From an uncultured Acetatifactor sp. (GTDB taxonomy: Bacteria; Bacillota; Clostridia; Lachnospirales; Lachnospiraceae), in contig CAJULV010000042.1 of assembly GCA_910587555.1 (NCBI GenBank), forward strand, positions 1-20,341: a stretch of DNA of 20,341 nt, in the 5' to 3' direction. The notes under the pieces were generated by a model. The model was not told the DNA's origin, made no database searches, and was given only the letters and a program-made list of their open reading frames with translations. This document shows positions 9,801-17,961 of the stretch, piece after piece. Both the position numbers and the translations under genes were made by a program. Each line of letters opens with the position of its first letter. The stretch's first letter is position 1.

Positions 9801-11215
9801 AAGAACCCGGAGCAACGGAGGAACCTGGACCGACAGAGGAACCCGGCCCGACAGAGGAACCTGGAGCAACGGAAGAACCCGGCCCGACAGAGGAACCTGG
9901 AGCAACGGAGGAACCCGGCCCGACAGAGGAACCTGGACCGACAGAGGAACCTGGACCGACAGAGGAACCTGGACCGACAGAGGAACCTGGAACGACAGAG
10001 GAACCCGGAGCAACGGAAGAACCCGGACCGACAGAGGAACCAGCACCGACAGAGGAACCTGGATCGACAGAGGAACCTGGACCGACAGAGGAACCCGGAC
10101 CGACAGAGGAACCCGGACCGACAGAGGAACCAGCACCGACGGAAGAGCCTGGGACGACAGAGGAACCAGCACCGACGGAAGAGCCTGGGACGACAGAGGA
10201 ACCAGCACCGACGGAAGAGCCGGGTCCGACAGAGGAACCCACGCCTACGCAGGAGCCGGGTCCGACAGAGGAACCCACGCCTACGCAGGAACCCGGTACA
10301 ACAGAGGAACCTGACCCGACAGAGCCTCCGAAACCCATAGAATCCGGTGAGCAGATGAAACAGCTGTTCCAGGATGTACTGGAAGCATTCCGGGATGTGA
10401 ATGCCGCCAACAGTCCGGAGGAGAAAGCGGCGGCAGTGGAAACACTTGTGGACACAGTAAAGAGTGTTTTCGTGACAGCAGCGGATAAGGCACAGAAGGC
10501 TGAGAAGGCAAAAGACCTGCTGAAGAACAAAGCCCTGGACACCATGAGACAGATTGATGAGAAAATATCTGAACTGACAGGGAGAAGAGTTGCCGTGGTA
10601 CAAGAGGGAATGGATGCGGTAGCAGAGGTTGTGAATAAGGAAGTCAATGTGCCGCAGGATATGGACGGAGAGATACGGGTAAATAAGATATCCGTGCCTT
10701 CCGGACTGAACGCAGGCGCAGCAGTGGCTTACGAATTCGGTCTGTACTATGGCACCAGGGATGTACCGCCCACAGAGTGGCAGAGGTATGCAGCATTTGA
10801 GGTGCCGATGGCTATTACCCTGAAGCTTCCGGAAGAGATTGAAAGCAGCAGACCTGTCAGGGTTTACCATTTTGCGGATGGCAGCAGCGAAGGGGAAGAG
10901 GTATACAGCGAGCTGACGGATGACAGAGCTGCAGTTACCTTTATCGCTGACGGATTCAGTATCTATGTGATTCTGAATGAAACCGGTGAAACGGGAGAGC
11001 CGGGAGATGATGCGGATGTACCTGGAAGTGACAATGCCGGAGACAGCAATCCCGGGACGTCTGCTCCTGCAGGCAGCGGGCCCGTCAGCCCCAAAACATA
11101 TGATGACAGCATTGACTTTGCGGCGCATAATGCCGGAAATGCCAAAACCGTTGGTTTGGCGGCAATCCTGTTCTTTGGTATATGGTGCTATACAAGGAAA
11201 AGGAAAGAGAAATGA
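3897..11215 (+). CDS. Giant modular surface polysaccharide lyase with frame break in signal peptide
   Basis: The ATG at 3897 follows a strong AAGGAGGT site and encodes a signal peptide (KRKK n-region, hydrophobic core LLTVILAVAMAVSW), but this frame stops at TAA 3987. The body continues in the -1 frame at the G6 run 3981-3986, giving VKVHA-Q as a credible cleavage site. The ATG at 3923 opens the body frame directly but has no ribosome site or signal peptide. Corrected length is about 2439 residues. Domains in corrected numbering: alginate-lyase-like toroid about 70-495 (HPGIF from 80, RDQPH 334-338, NRLLKG 380-385); CBM6-like modules about 556-678, 687-797 and 805-925; Ig-like about 929-1026; FIVAR about 1026-1088; discoidin (F5/8C) about 1098-1250; beta domains to 1450; LamG-like about 1460-1662; a duplicated 105-residue domain 1671-1883; TEEPxx repeat 1884-2147; a partly helical domain to about 2365; SPKTY 2398-2402; membrane span 2418-2432; tail TRKRKEK. 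It likely cuts an acidic glycan at the cell wall; substrate unknown. Confidence 0.8.
3981..3986 (+). other. G6 run joining signal-peptide and body frames
   Basis: Six G follow CCT in the signal-peptide frame (CCT GGG GGG TAA). Slipping back one base, or carrying seven G in the genome, gives GGG GGG GTA AAA and joins the signal peptide to the lyase body. The run is therefore a candidate slip site for polymerase or ribosome. Confidence 0.75.
8906..9541 (+). repeat. Two copies of a 105-residue domain
   Basis: Two adjacent segments, about 8906-9226 and 9227-9541, encode related domains. Each starts with a helix rich in A, K and I, then QKEA, then an LELxGV motif (LELGGV, LELDGV), then AVAG, then GTNGSY or GTDGSY before FTV. 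Codons have drifted between copies, so the duplication is not recent. They form a stalk module between the LamG-like domain and the TEEPxx repeat. Confidence 0.7.
9545..10336 (+). repeat. 44 tandem 18-bp units encoding TEEPxx
   Basis: The gene carries 44 consecutive six-residue units, TEEP plus two variable residues (GP, GA, NP, AP, GT, GS, TP), ending with TEPPKP. Two units read TQEP. The first half mixes GA, GP and NP units; the second half has runs of GP, then alternating AP and GT. The encoded segment would be an extended, acidic, proline-rich wall-spanning stalk. The DNA repeat has no stops in several antisense frames, which creates false long ORFs. Confidence 0.95.
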
Positions 11216-11250
11216 TAAGCTAAGATTAATATGGAAATATAGTTATCTGT

Positions 11251-11295
11251 AAAATTCCCTTCCGGAGTCGGTAACGGTTTCGGAGGGGATTTTTT
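11251..11295 (+). terminator. Intrinsic terminator of the giant gene
   Basis: AAAATTCCCT (11251-11260) pairs with AGGGGATTTT (11284-11293), and after a bulged T, CCGGA pairs with TTCGG. The stem runs into a T6 run (11290-11295). It begins 36 bases after the stop codon. Confidence 0.85.
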
Positions 11296-11301
11296 ATCTT
11301 C

Positions 11302-11327
11302 AAAAATTACCCTTTTTCCAGTTTTTT
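11302..11327 (+). promoter_or_regulatory. Conserved operator box B, before the response regulator
   Basis: AAAAATTACCC (11302-11312) followed by TTTTTCCAG. A 19-base word, TATCTTCAAAAATTACCCT (11295-11313), is identical to 17924-17942 upstream of the first permease. The box ends 44 bases before the first base of the -10 TATAGT. Its position in front of the regulator gene suggests autoregulation. Confidence 0.7.
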
Positions 11328-11332
11328 TCTTA

Positions 11333-11361
11333 TTGTTTTCCTGCTATGAAAAAGATATAGT
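11333..11361 (+). promoter_or_regulatory. Promoter of the two-component genes
   Basis: TTGTTT (11333-11338), a 17-base spacer, and TATAGT (11356-11361). This is the best core promoter of the three boxed sites, so some basal expression of the regulator is likely. A CAGAA-GCGG-TTCTG hairpin (11385-11398) lies in the leader. Confidence 0.6.
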
Positions 11362-11424
11362 GTAATCTAGGGTTATTGTCTTTACAGAAGCGGTTCTGAA
11401 AATTACAATGAAGAAGGGGCGACT

Positions 11425-12945
11425 ATGAAGATATTGATAGCGGATGACGAGGATTACACCAGGGAGGGCCTGATGGAGGAGATCGCCTGGGAGGAATTTG
11501 GGATAGACGAGATCATGCAGGCGGTGAACGGAGAGGAAGCGCTGAAAATCGTGAAGTGGTTCCGTCCGGATATCGTATTGTCGGATATCCGGATGCCGAA
11601 GATGGACGGAATCGCTTTTGCGGAGGAGATGGTGCGGCTGATTCCCGGAAGCAAGCTGATCTTTATGAGCGGTTACATGGAGACGGATTATCTCAAAAGC
11701 GCCATCCGCCTGTCCGTAATCGATTATATCGAGAAGCCCGTCGATATAGCCCAGGTGAAAAAGGCGCTGCGGCGTGCGGTGGACGAGATTGTCAGGGAGA
11801 AGAAGACCAGGGAGGCGGACCAGGTGAACCGGGAGTTCCATCAGCAGAAGCTTTTCGAGCTGCTGACCCACCGAGACAGTGACGTGCGGACGGTGGAGAA
11901 ACTGGCTGGGGAAGTGTGCTTTCCCATGACGGGGCAGTATGTGTGTATAGAGGTGCAGTTTCCCAGAAACAGGAAAAACACGGGCGGCGAACTGGAACAG
12001 GTGTTGGAGATGGTCTCGGGTATTGAGGCAAAGGGCATTGGCACCTGGAGGGAGGATTCCTGCTTTGAGGTACTCCTGTCCTACCCGGAGAAAGCGCGCT
12101 ACCGACTGGCGCCCCTGTATCAGAGGATCCTTGAGAGATGGCCGGAGAGCAAGCTGGCTTTGGGAATCGAGGCGGGAGACTGTAAGAATATATACAACAG
12201 CTGTAAGACGGCCAGGGCTGCCATGAACTGTGCGTTTTATCAGCCGGATCAGAGGATGTTTGAGATTGATGAGGCAATTTTACAGAAAAGGTTTATGGAG
12301 CCTGGCATCTACGGCGCTTTTCTGCGGGTACTGCCGGAGGGGCCTAAGAAGCTGTCGGAGTGGTTTCACAGCGTGTTCGGAGACTTGGCTTCAAGGAAAT
12401 ATTACCAGAAGGAGCAGGTGTACACGCTGATGATCTCCCTGCTGACGGCGGTGTTCCGGCAGTATCCGGAGATCTGTGACAGGCTGCCCCGGCTGTGCGG
12501 GGAGGAACAGCTCCAGGCCCATATCCTGGGGATGGACAGTCTCCGGGAGATGCAGGATTTTATGGAGAAGATACTGGGATGCGTCCAAGAGCGGGAGGAG
12601 GCGTTGTCCGGTTGCGGCAGGGTGATTCGGGGCGTAGTGGACTATATCGCTGCCCATTATGGGGAGGAGAATCTGAGCAATGCCCAGATAGCGGAGTATT
12701 TTCACTTTTCTCCGGCGTACATGAATGTGTTGTTCAAACAGGAGATGAAGGTCACATTGAAACAATACCTGAGCAGCTACCGTCTGGAGAGAGCTAAGAG
12801 GCTGTTGGAACAGGATTATATGAAGATTACGGAGATCGCCGAAAAATGCGGTTATGCCAATGCGAATTACTTCGCCAAGGTGTTTCGGGACAGCGTGGGG
12901 ATGACGCCGGTGGAATACAGGGAGAGTTGTGAAGCAGGCAAATAA
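11425..12945 (+). CDS. YesN-type response regulator (REC + AraC HTH)
   Basis: This 506-residue regulator has an N-terminal receiver domain (about 1-120) with acidic pocket D7/D8, phospho-acceptor D54 in SDIRMPKMDG, S82 and K104 in EKPV. A long middle part (about 125-390) is typical of YesN proteins. The C-terminal AraC-type DNA-binding domain (about 400-502) carries two helix-turn-helix units, the second including ITEIAEKCGYANANYFAKVF. The start ATG follows GAAGAAGGGG. The matching kinase gene lies downstream. The regulator probably activates transport and lyase genes when phosphorylated by that kinase; the three AAAAATTACCC boxes, one before this gene, are the likely targets. Family and partner assignment are firm; the binding site is inference. 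Confidence 0.92.
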   Translation: MKILIADDEDYTREGLMEEIAWEEFGIDEIMQAVNGEEALKIVKWFRPDIVLSDIRMPKMDGIAFAEEMVRLIPGSKLIFMSGYMETDYLKSAIRLSVIDYIEKPVDIAQVKKALRRAVDEIVREKKTREADQVNREFHQQKLFELLTHRDSDVRTVEKLAGEVCFPMTGQYVCIEVQFPRNRKNTGGELEQVLEMVSGIEAKGIGTWREDSCFEVLLSYPEKARYRLAPLYQRILERWPESKLALGIEAGDCKNIYNSCKTARAAMNCAFYQPDQRMFEIDEAILQKRFMEPGIYGAFLRVLPEGPKKLSEWFHSVFGDLASRKYYQKEQVYTLMISLLTAVFRQYPEICDRLPRLCGEEQLQAHILGMDSLREMQDFMEKILGCVQEREEALSGCGRVIRGVVDYIAAHYGEENLSNAQIAEYFHFSPAYMNVLFKQEMKVTLKQYLSSYRLERAKRLLEQDYMKITEIAEKCGYANANYFAKVFRDSVGMTPVEYRESCEAGK

Positions 12946-12946
12946 T

Positions 12947-13030
12947 TCCACCTGTGCTAATCCAATGGCTCGTCTTCATTGCAATAGTATGCATGCAGAC
13001 AAGCAATTGAATCGCAGCCGCACAGGTGGA
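12947..13030 (+). other. Long-range stem-loop between regulator and kinase genes
   Basis: TCCACCTGTGC (12947-12957) is the exact reverse complement of GCACAGGTGGA (13020-13030). Inside, ATTGC (12978-12982) pairs with GCAAT (13003-13007). It starts just after the regulator stop codon. No T run follows, so read-through into the kinase is expected; it may tune the ratio of the two proteins or mark an RNA cut site. Confidence 0.5.
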
Positions 13031-13188
13031 GATAATTTCCGGGCGGAATGCCGGGGAAGCTGTTGGCTTTGGGCGGGTGTTTTTCGGAGTGTGAAAGACA
13101 AGCGGGAGCGGGTGTCGGGGGAATTTCATATGGAAGGAATTGTCGTGCGGGAAGAAACTGCACGTCGGGATTTGCGAGGGTATTGTGT

Positions 13189-14946
13189 ATGGGAAAAATC
13201 AGGGAATGGTTCCGAAATGCTTCTCTGAGGGGGAAGATTCTTTTATTGATCGTCCTTGGGGGCATTCTGCCGCTGGGCATCGTGATAGGTATTTCCTTTT
13301 ATGTAGTCAGGGGGCAGACGGAAGAAAGGCTGATTTATGCCCTGAATCAGGGGTATACCCAGGTGTATCAGGCAGTGGGGGACAAGTTGTCCAGGCTTCA
13401 CAATATTTCCACGTTGTTTGCGGTAAATGATATGACCAGCCCGGTGCTGCGGTTTGATGACAAGGAAATGGATGTGGCTGAGCAGCTGATGTTGTTTGAA
13501 AATATCAATTCTTATGCCTACGGTCTGGAAATGACACTGGATTCCAGCAATATCATCTTCTTTATTGAAGACGACTATTTAGTAGTCAATACCCAGAGCA
13601 ACCGGTATCATCCGCTGACGGATGCCTATGGGTCCCAGTGGTATCAGAACCTTAGAGAGAACAACGGGCGTCCGGTGTGGGTGCTTCTGGACGGAAGCGG
13701 GAAGAGCGGTTCTTATGCGGCCATTGCCAGGGAGCTGTGGAATCCGGATGACTACAGCCAGACTGTGGGAATCCTGGCTATTATGATGGAACAGAAAAAT
13801 CTGGACAATATGCTGCAGAATTCCCATGAGGAACAGGCGCTGTATCTGGAGACGGCGGACGGCACCCTGCTGGCATCCAATGTGCAGGAGGAACTGTCCA
13901 GGCTTTCCATTTCGGAGCGGAATGTGGATGACAGGGAATTTCGCAGCATCCTTCTGGACGGGGTTTCCTGTTATGCCAGAAGCTGCCGCATTGACGGGTC
14001 CAATGTGTATCTGGTGTCTGTCATTCCGAAAGAGGCTGTGCGGAGAAGCATCAATGTACTCAACGGCAACATGGGGCTGATGTTTGTGGGGGTATGCCTG
14101 CTGATGCTGGTGGTGATGGGAATCATGGTCAAGTCCATAACGGGCCGGCTGAAGCTTTTGAAAGAACAGATGCTGCGGATCAGGGAGGGTAATATCTGCA
14201 AGATGGAGGAAGGCTCCTCCCGGGATGAGATCGGGCAGCTTATCGGCAATTATAATGTGATGGTGGACAGGGTGGAGGAGCTTCTGCAGGAGCAGTATAC
14301 TTTGGGCCAGGAGAAGGTGCAGGCGGAGCTGCGGGCCCTGCAGTCCCAGATCAATCCTCATTTCCTGTACAATACCCTGGATATGATCGGGTGGATGTCC
14401 CAGAAAAAGGAGTCGGAGAACATCCGCAGCGTGGTTCAGGCCATGTCCCGATTTTACAGGCTGACCCTAAGCAAGGGGAAGGACATTGTACTTATCCGGG
14501 ACGAGGTGGAGATGTGCGAGGCTTATATGGAGATACAAAAGCGGCGGTACAAGGGGCGCATCTGCTATGAGGTGGAAGTGGATGAGGATATTCTGGACTG
14601 CCTGATCCCGAAGATTACCCTGCAGCCCTTTTTGGAAAACGCCATTATCCACGGCATCAACGAAAAGGAGGACGGGCGCGGCATGGTGATCTTAAACGGC
14701 TGGATGGAGGACGGACGCATTACTTTAAGCGTCACCGACGACGGGGAGGGGATGACCCAGGAGGACAAGGGTAAATCCCATCAGGGCAGCCATTACGGCC
14801 TGACCAATATTGAACACAGGCTGAAACTGTTTTTCGGAGAATGTATCCCGGTGCAGATTGAGAGTTCGCCCGGGATAGGCACCTGCGTGATCATCAATAT
14901 CCCCATCCGGACGGAGGCGGAAGAGGCGGTGGGGAATGAAGGGTGA
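13189..14946 (+). CDS. YesM-type sensor histidine kinase
   Basis: This 585-residue membrane kinase pairs with the upstream response regulator. It has TM1 at about 15-40, an extracytoplasmic Cache-like sensor of about 250 residues, TM2 at 295-316, and a HAMP linker at about 317-370. The His_kinase domain has the family motif QINPHFLYNTLD with phospho-acceptor H391. The ATPase domain shows ENAIIHGI (N box, from E483) and DDGEGM (517-522). The frame is open upstream to 13048, but those residues look non-coding; the ATG at 13189 begins the usual charged n-region before TM1, with a weak GAGGG site 8 bases upstream. Its ligand is probably an oligosaccharide or a binding-protein complex; inference. 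Confidence 0.92.
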   Translation: MGKIREWFRNASLRGKILLLIVLGGILPLGIVIGISFYVVRGQTEERLIYALNQGYTQVYQAVGDKLSRLHNISTLFAVNDMTSPVLRFDDKEMDVAEQLMLFENINSYAYGLEMTLDSSNIIFFIEDDYLVVNTQSNRYHPLTDAYGSQWYQNLRENNGRPVWVLLDGSGKSGSYAAIARELWNPDDYSQTVGILAIMMEQKNLDNMLQNSHEEQALYLETADGTLLASNVQEELSRLSISERNVDDREFRSILLDGVSCYARSCRIDGSNVYLVSVIPKEAVRRSINVLNGNMGLMFVGVCLLMLVVMGIMVKSITGRLKLLKEQMLRIREGNICKMEEGSSRDEIGQLIGNYNVMVDRVEELLQEQYTLGQEKVQAELRALQSQINPHFLYNTLDMIGWMSQKKESENIRSVVQAMSRFYRLTLSKGKDIVLIRDEVEMCEAYMEIQKRRYKGRICYEVEVDEDILDCLIPKITLQPFLENAIIHGINEKEDGRGMVILNGWMEDGRITLSVTDDGEGMTQEDKGKSHQGSHYGLTNIEHRLKLFFGECIPVQIESSPGIGTCVIINIPIRTEAEEAVGNEG

Positions 14947-15313
14947 CAGGAAGGCGCGGGAATCGGCAGGGAGGCATTTTATGGTGGGTGAGAAGCTGCG
15001 GCAGGGTGGGGCAGGTGCTCCTGTAAAGTCCCGGGAGCGCCGTGCATATGTGACGGATAACGCATCGGAATTCCGGGAGCGGCATATGTATGCAGCGGAC
15101 GGAATGGCGGAGTCCGGAATGCGGCGCGTTTACATGGCGGATGGTTCTGCGGAGGCGCGGCAGCGGCGGAAGTCTGCGGAAAGAGGACTCATGAGTGTCA
15201 GCGGACAGGGCAGAACTGGGGCAGAGCGGGATTTTGCGGCAGGAGACAGCAGGAAACAGACAGGAGGGGCTGCTTCGGGACAAGCGGCGGAAAGGCAGGC
15301 AGCAGGCTTACGG
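14936..15313 (+). other. Open 126-codon stretch in frame with the lipoprotein
   Basis: From an ATG at 14936, overlapping the kinase stop by 11 bases, the frame runs open into the solute-binding lipoprotein. The encoded stretch is rich in R, A, G, M and S and contains three diverged copies of a 14-residue unit (15047-15172) with pattern Y-x-x-D-[NG]-x-[SA]-E-x-x-x-R. Copies differ at many bases, including synonymous ones (TAT/TAC, GAT/GAC, GAA/GAG). A lipoprotein signal 127 residues inside a protein would be abnormal, so I treat this as a leader or a separate degenerate coding element. I see no terminator or promoter in it. Confidence 0.4.
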
Positions 15314-16903
15314 ATGGGCAGGAAGCGGAGAAGAGTTGCGTTCCTGTGCCTGGCGGCCATGCTTTTCGGCGGCTGTGCCAGGGGGACGGAGACGGAAGAA
15401 GGGGAAGAAAGCAAAGAGCCCATCGTCAATTTCCGCGCCATCACTCTGGGGAACATGCCGGAAGGGGGAATGGACGAAATTTACCGGCAGCTGGACGCCC
15501 TTACCATTCCGGAGCTGAACTGTACCCTGCGGTTCGAGTTCATTCCCTGGGGAAACGAGAGGAGGCAGCTGAATATCGTGACGGCTTCCGGGGAGTATGA
15601 CTTTATTCCGGGAGGCGTGTTTTCCGACTACAGAACATTAGTCTATAAAAATGCATTTCTGGACATGAATCAGTATCTGGATGCGGTTCCGGCACTGGCG
15701 GAGCATTATGCTTATTTCGACGAAAATGCCCTGAAAAAGTGTGAGATCAACGGAGGCCTGTACGGACTTCCCCAGTTCGGGCAGGGCGGAATCGCCAGTG
15801 CTGGGGAGGGCTTTTTCTACAGGGAGGATCTGCGCCGTGAATGGGGGCTGGAGGAGGTTTGTGACCTGGAGAGCATGGAAGCTTATCTCTACCGGGCAAA
15901 GCAGGACGAGCGGTACCGGGACACGCCCCTGGTGACGGACAACCGGGTGTGGAGCAGCCTGTGGCTTCTGATCACAAAGGGAAAGTATCAGGAGGTGAAC
16001 AGCAGTCTGGAGACACCTTTTGTGGTGGTGGAGGCGGAAAATCCCTATAAGGCGCTGAACCGCATGGAGACGCCGGAATTTAAAGAGGTATTGTCCTATA
16101 TCTGGAAATGGAAGCGGGACGGCATTCTGGATTCCGACATGCTGTCAAGATCCGACAATGAGGGGGAGCTTGGGAGGCAGCTGATTCTGGAGGATCAAAA
16201 GCCCTGCGAGACCAACAATCCCATTTGGTCCATCAATACCCACTGGATACCGGCCTTATATGAGAGGCATCCGGAGTGGGAATTTAATTTTTATCCGTAT
16301 CTGGCTCAGTACGATACCTATTATGTGGGTTCTCTGGCCGGAGCGTCCGTGATCTCCATATCGGCGAAAGTCACGGAGCCGGAGCTGGCAATGAAGCTGC
16401 TGGAAAAAATCCATACGGATATCCGGTATTATTCTCTGGTGGCCTATGGGGTGGAGGGAAGCAACTATAACCTGGTGGACGGAAAAATCAGCATGGACGG
16501 CATCAACTCCCAAAACCGCTTTGCCTGGACTGCTGTCATGGATGATGTAATGAGCTATGAGGCGGTTCCGGTAAACAAAAAATGGGACGAGGAAGTATAC
16601 CTTGCGCTTCCGGACTGGAACACGGAACCCGGAAAAACAGTGAAAGACGATCCCCTGGACGGATTTTCCTTTGTGTTGTCGGGGAGGGAACAGACGGCTG
16701 TGGAGCGGGTATGGCTCCAGTATTTTCAGCCGCTGGTGTGCGGGTACGGCGAGGATTACCTGGAGGCTCTCGACGCGGCAAACCAACGCCTGTACGAGGC
16801 GGGCTTTGACAGATATCTGGAGGCCATTCAGGCACAGCTGGACAATTATGCCGCAGGAGTATCGGATGCAGATGCGGTCCCGTCCATGGAGCTGACGGAC
16901 TGA
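15314..16903 (+). CDS. LplA-type ABC solute-binding lipoprotein
   Basis: With the ATG at 15314, the 529-residue product starts with an MGRKRRR n-region, a short hydrophobic core and a lipobox ending FGGC, so C21 would be lipidated and the protein anchored outside the membrane. The rest resembles large extracellular sugar-binding proteins of the LplA group; its last part, from DPLDGFSF to LDNYAA, matches the DUF3502 C-terminal pattern of that group. It would deliver oligosaccharides to the two permeases downstream. The start is uncertain: the frame is open back to 14936 and the ribosome site before 15314 is weak (AGCAGG). I chose 15314 because a lipobox must be near the N-terminus and this gives the family's normal length. 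Confidence 0.85.
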   Translation: MGRKRRRVAFLCLAAMLFGGCARGTETEEGEESKEPIVNFRAITLGNMPEGGMDEIYRQLDALTIPELNCTLRFEFIPWGNERRQLNIVTASGEYDFIPGGVFSDYRTLVYKNAFLDMNQYLDAVPALAEHYAYFDENALKKCEINGGLYGLPQFGQGGIASAGEGFFYREDLRREWGLEEVCDLESMEAYLYRAKQDERYRDTPLVTDNRVWSSLWLLITKGKYQEVNSSLETPFVVVEAENPYKALNRMETPEFKEVLSYIWKWKRDGILDSDMLSRSDNEGELGRQLILEDQKPCETNNPIWSINTHWIPALYERHPEWEFNFYPYLAQYDTYYVGSLAGASVISISAKVTEPELAMKLLEKIHTDIRYYSLVAYGVEGSNYNLVDGKISMDGINSQNRFAWTAVMDDVMSYEAVPVNKKWDEEVYLALPDWNTEPGKTVKDDPLDGFSFVLSGREQTAVERVWLQYFQPLVCGYGEDYLEALDAANQRLYEAGFDRYLEAIQAQLDNYAAGVSDADAVPSMELTD

Positions 16904-16967
16904 GGCGCTTTGGATGCGTTAGAGTCTGGTATGAGGACTTTTACAACAGGATTCAGTTGCGCAAAAA

Positions 16968-16988
16968 GGTCAGCCGATGTGCTGAACC
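16968..16988 (+). other. Small hairpin before the YesL-like gene
   Basis: TCAGC (16970-16974) pairs with GCTGA (16981-16985) around a six-base loop, extended by GG/CC with one bulge. It lies 35 bases before the next start codon in a 120-base gap. Confidence 0.3.
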
Positions 16989-17023
16989 GATTCGTTTTAT
17001 AAGGGAAAGGCAGGAGAAGAGAC

Positions 17024-17653
17024 ATGAATTTATTCAGCTTAAATTCCCCGTTTGCAAGGGGGGCGAATAAACTGGTGATGATGCTGTATGCGGGAATCCT
17101 GTGGTTTCTGGGCAGCATCCCCATCATTACCATGGGGGTCTCCTCGGCCGCTTTATATGAAGTGCTTCTGAAGGCGGTGAAAAACCAGGAGGGTTATATT
17201 ACAGGCAGCTTTTTCCGGGCTTTCCGGGGGAATCTGAAGCAGGGGCTGCAGCTGGGGATTCCCCTGCTTTTGGCGCAGTTCGTTTTTGCGTTTAATCTTT
17301 TCTATTACAGCGTATTGGGGGGAGAGGGGTTCCGGATTCAGACAGCGGTGTTTGCCGTTTTGTCCCTGCTGACCCTGACGGCATTCTCCTTTGTATTTGC
17401 CGTGATGGCGAAATTTGAGAACTCTGCCTCCGGGCATTTCCGGATGGCTGTGGCGCTGATGGCCCGCTGTCCCGGGTGGACTGCGGCGATTTTGGTGATC
17501 CAGGCGCTGACCGTGTTCCTGACCTGGTTTTTCGTGTATTTTCCGGTCCTGTTTATCATGGGAATCAGCGGATACATGCAGGCGGCTGTTTTTGATCATA
17601 TTTTTCAAAGTCTGATCGACAGAGGGGTGATAGAGGAGGAGAGCGGCTCATAA
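17024..17653 (+). CDS. YesL-like DUF624 membrane protein
   Basis: This 209-residue integral membrane protein has about five hydrophobic segments and the DUF624 N-terminal pattern: NxLVMMLYAGILWFLGSIPIITMG, then ALYEVLLKAV and an EGYITGSFFRAFRGN loop. YesL-family proteins are encoded beside YesM/YesN systems and LplABC-type transporters for plant polysaccharide fragments, as here; their biochemical role is not established. The start follows AGGAGA at a normal distance. Confidence 0.88.
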   Translation: MNLFSLNSPFARGANKLVMMLYAGILWFLGSIPIITMGVSSAALYEVLLKAVKNQEGYITGSFFRAFRGNLKQGLQLGIPLLLAQFVFAFNLFYYSVLGGEGFRIQTAVFAVLSLLTLTAFSFVFAVMAKFENSASGHFRMAVALMARCPGWTAAILVIQALTVFLTWFFVYFPVLFIMGISGYMQAAVFDHIFQSLIDRGVIEEESGS

Positions 17654-17930
17654 GCCAATGCTCGGTTTGCCGGAATAAACAATGTCTGCCCTGTTCACAC
17701 CAGGCAAAGACAGCATCTCTCACTGAAAGGTGAAGCCTTTGCCTGGGATCCTCTGCCTTTGGAGTGATGTTTCTGCGGAGGGTGTCTGTTAGCACAGATG
17801 TTCTTCTTTATCTTCTATATATCGTAATTCACAGAGAGTTTCAAGCGCTTTTTCATTGGTGTTCCGCTTTTATGCTTGTGAGCTTAATTATTTACCGCTT
17901 TTTTGTCTCGCATGGCATAAGCATATCTTC

Positions 17931-17956
17931 AAAAATTACCCTGTTTCTAGCATTTT
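17931..17956 (+). promoter_or_regulatory. Conserved operator box C, before the permease genes
   Basis: AAAAATTACCC (17931-17941) followed by TGTTTCTAGCATT. It shares 19 identical bases with box B and the AGCATT extension with box A. It ends 44 bases before the first base of the candidate -10 TAAAAT. Confidence 0.7.
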
Positions 17957-17961
17957 TAATA

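Noticed and set aside
9460..11128. Long antisense ORFs (up to 549 codons) through the TEEPxx repeat
   Set aside because: An 18-bp repeat lacks stops in several frames; the products are low-complexity and have no ribosome site.
13048..13188. Upstream extension of the kinase frame
   Set aside because: The residues are cysteine- and glycine-rich with no family resemblance; the charged n-region before TM1 starts at 13189.
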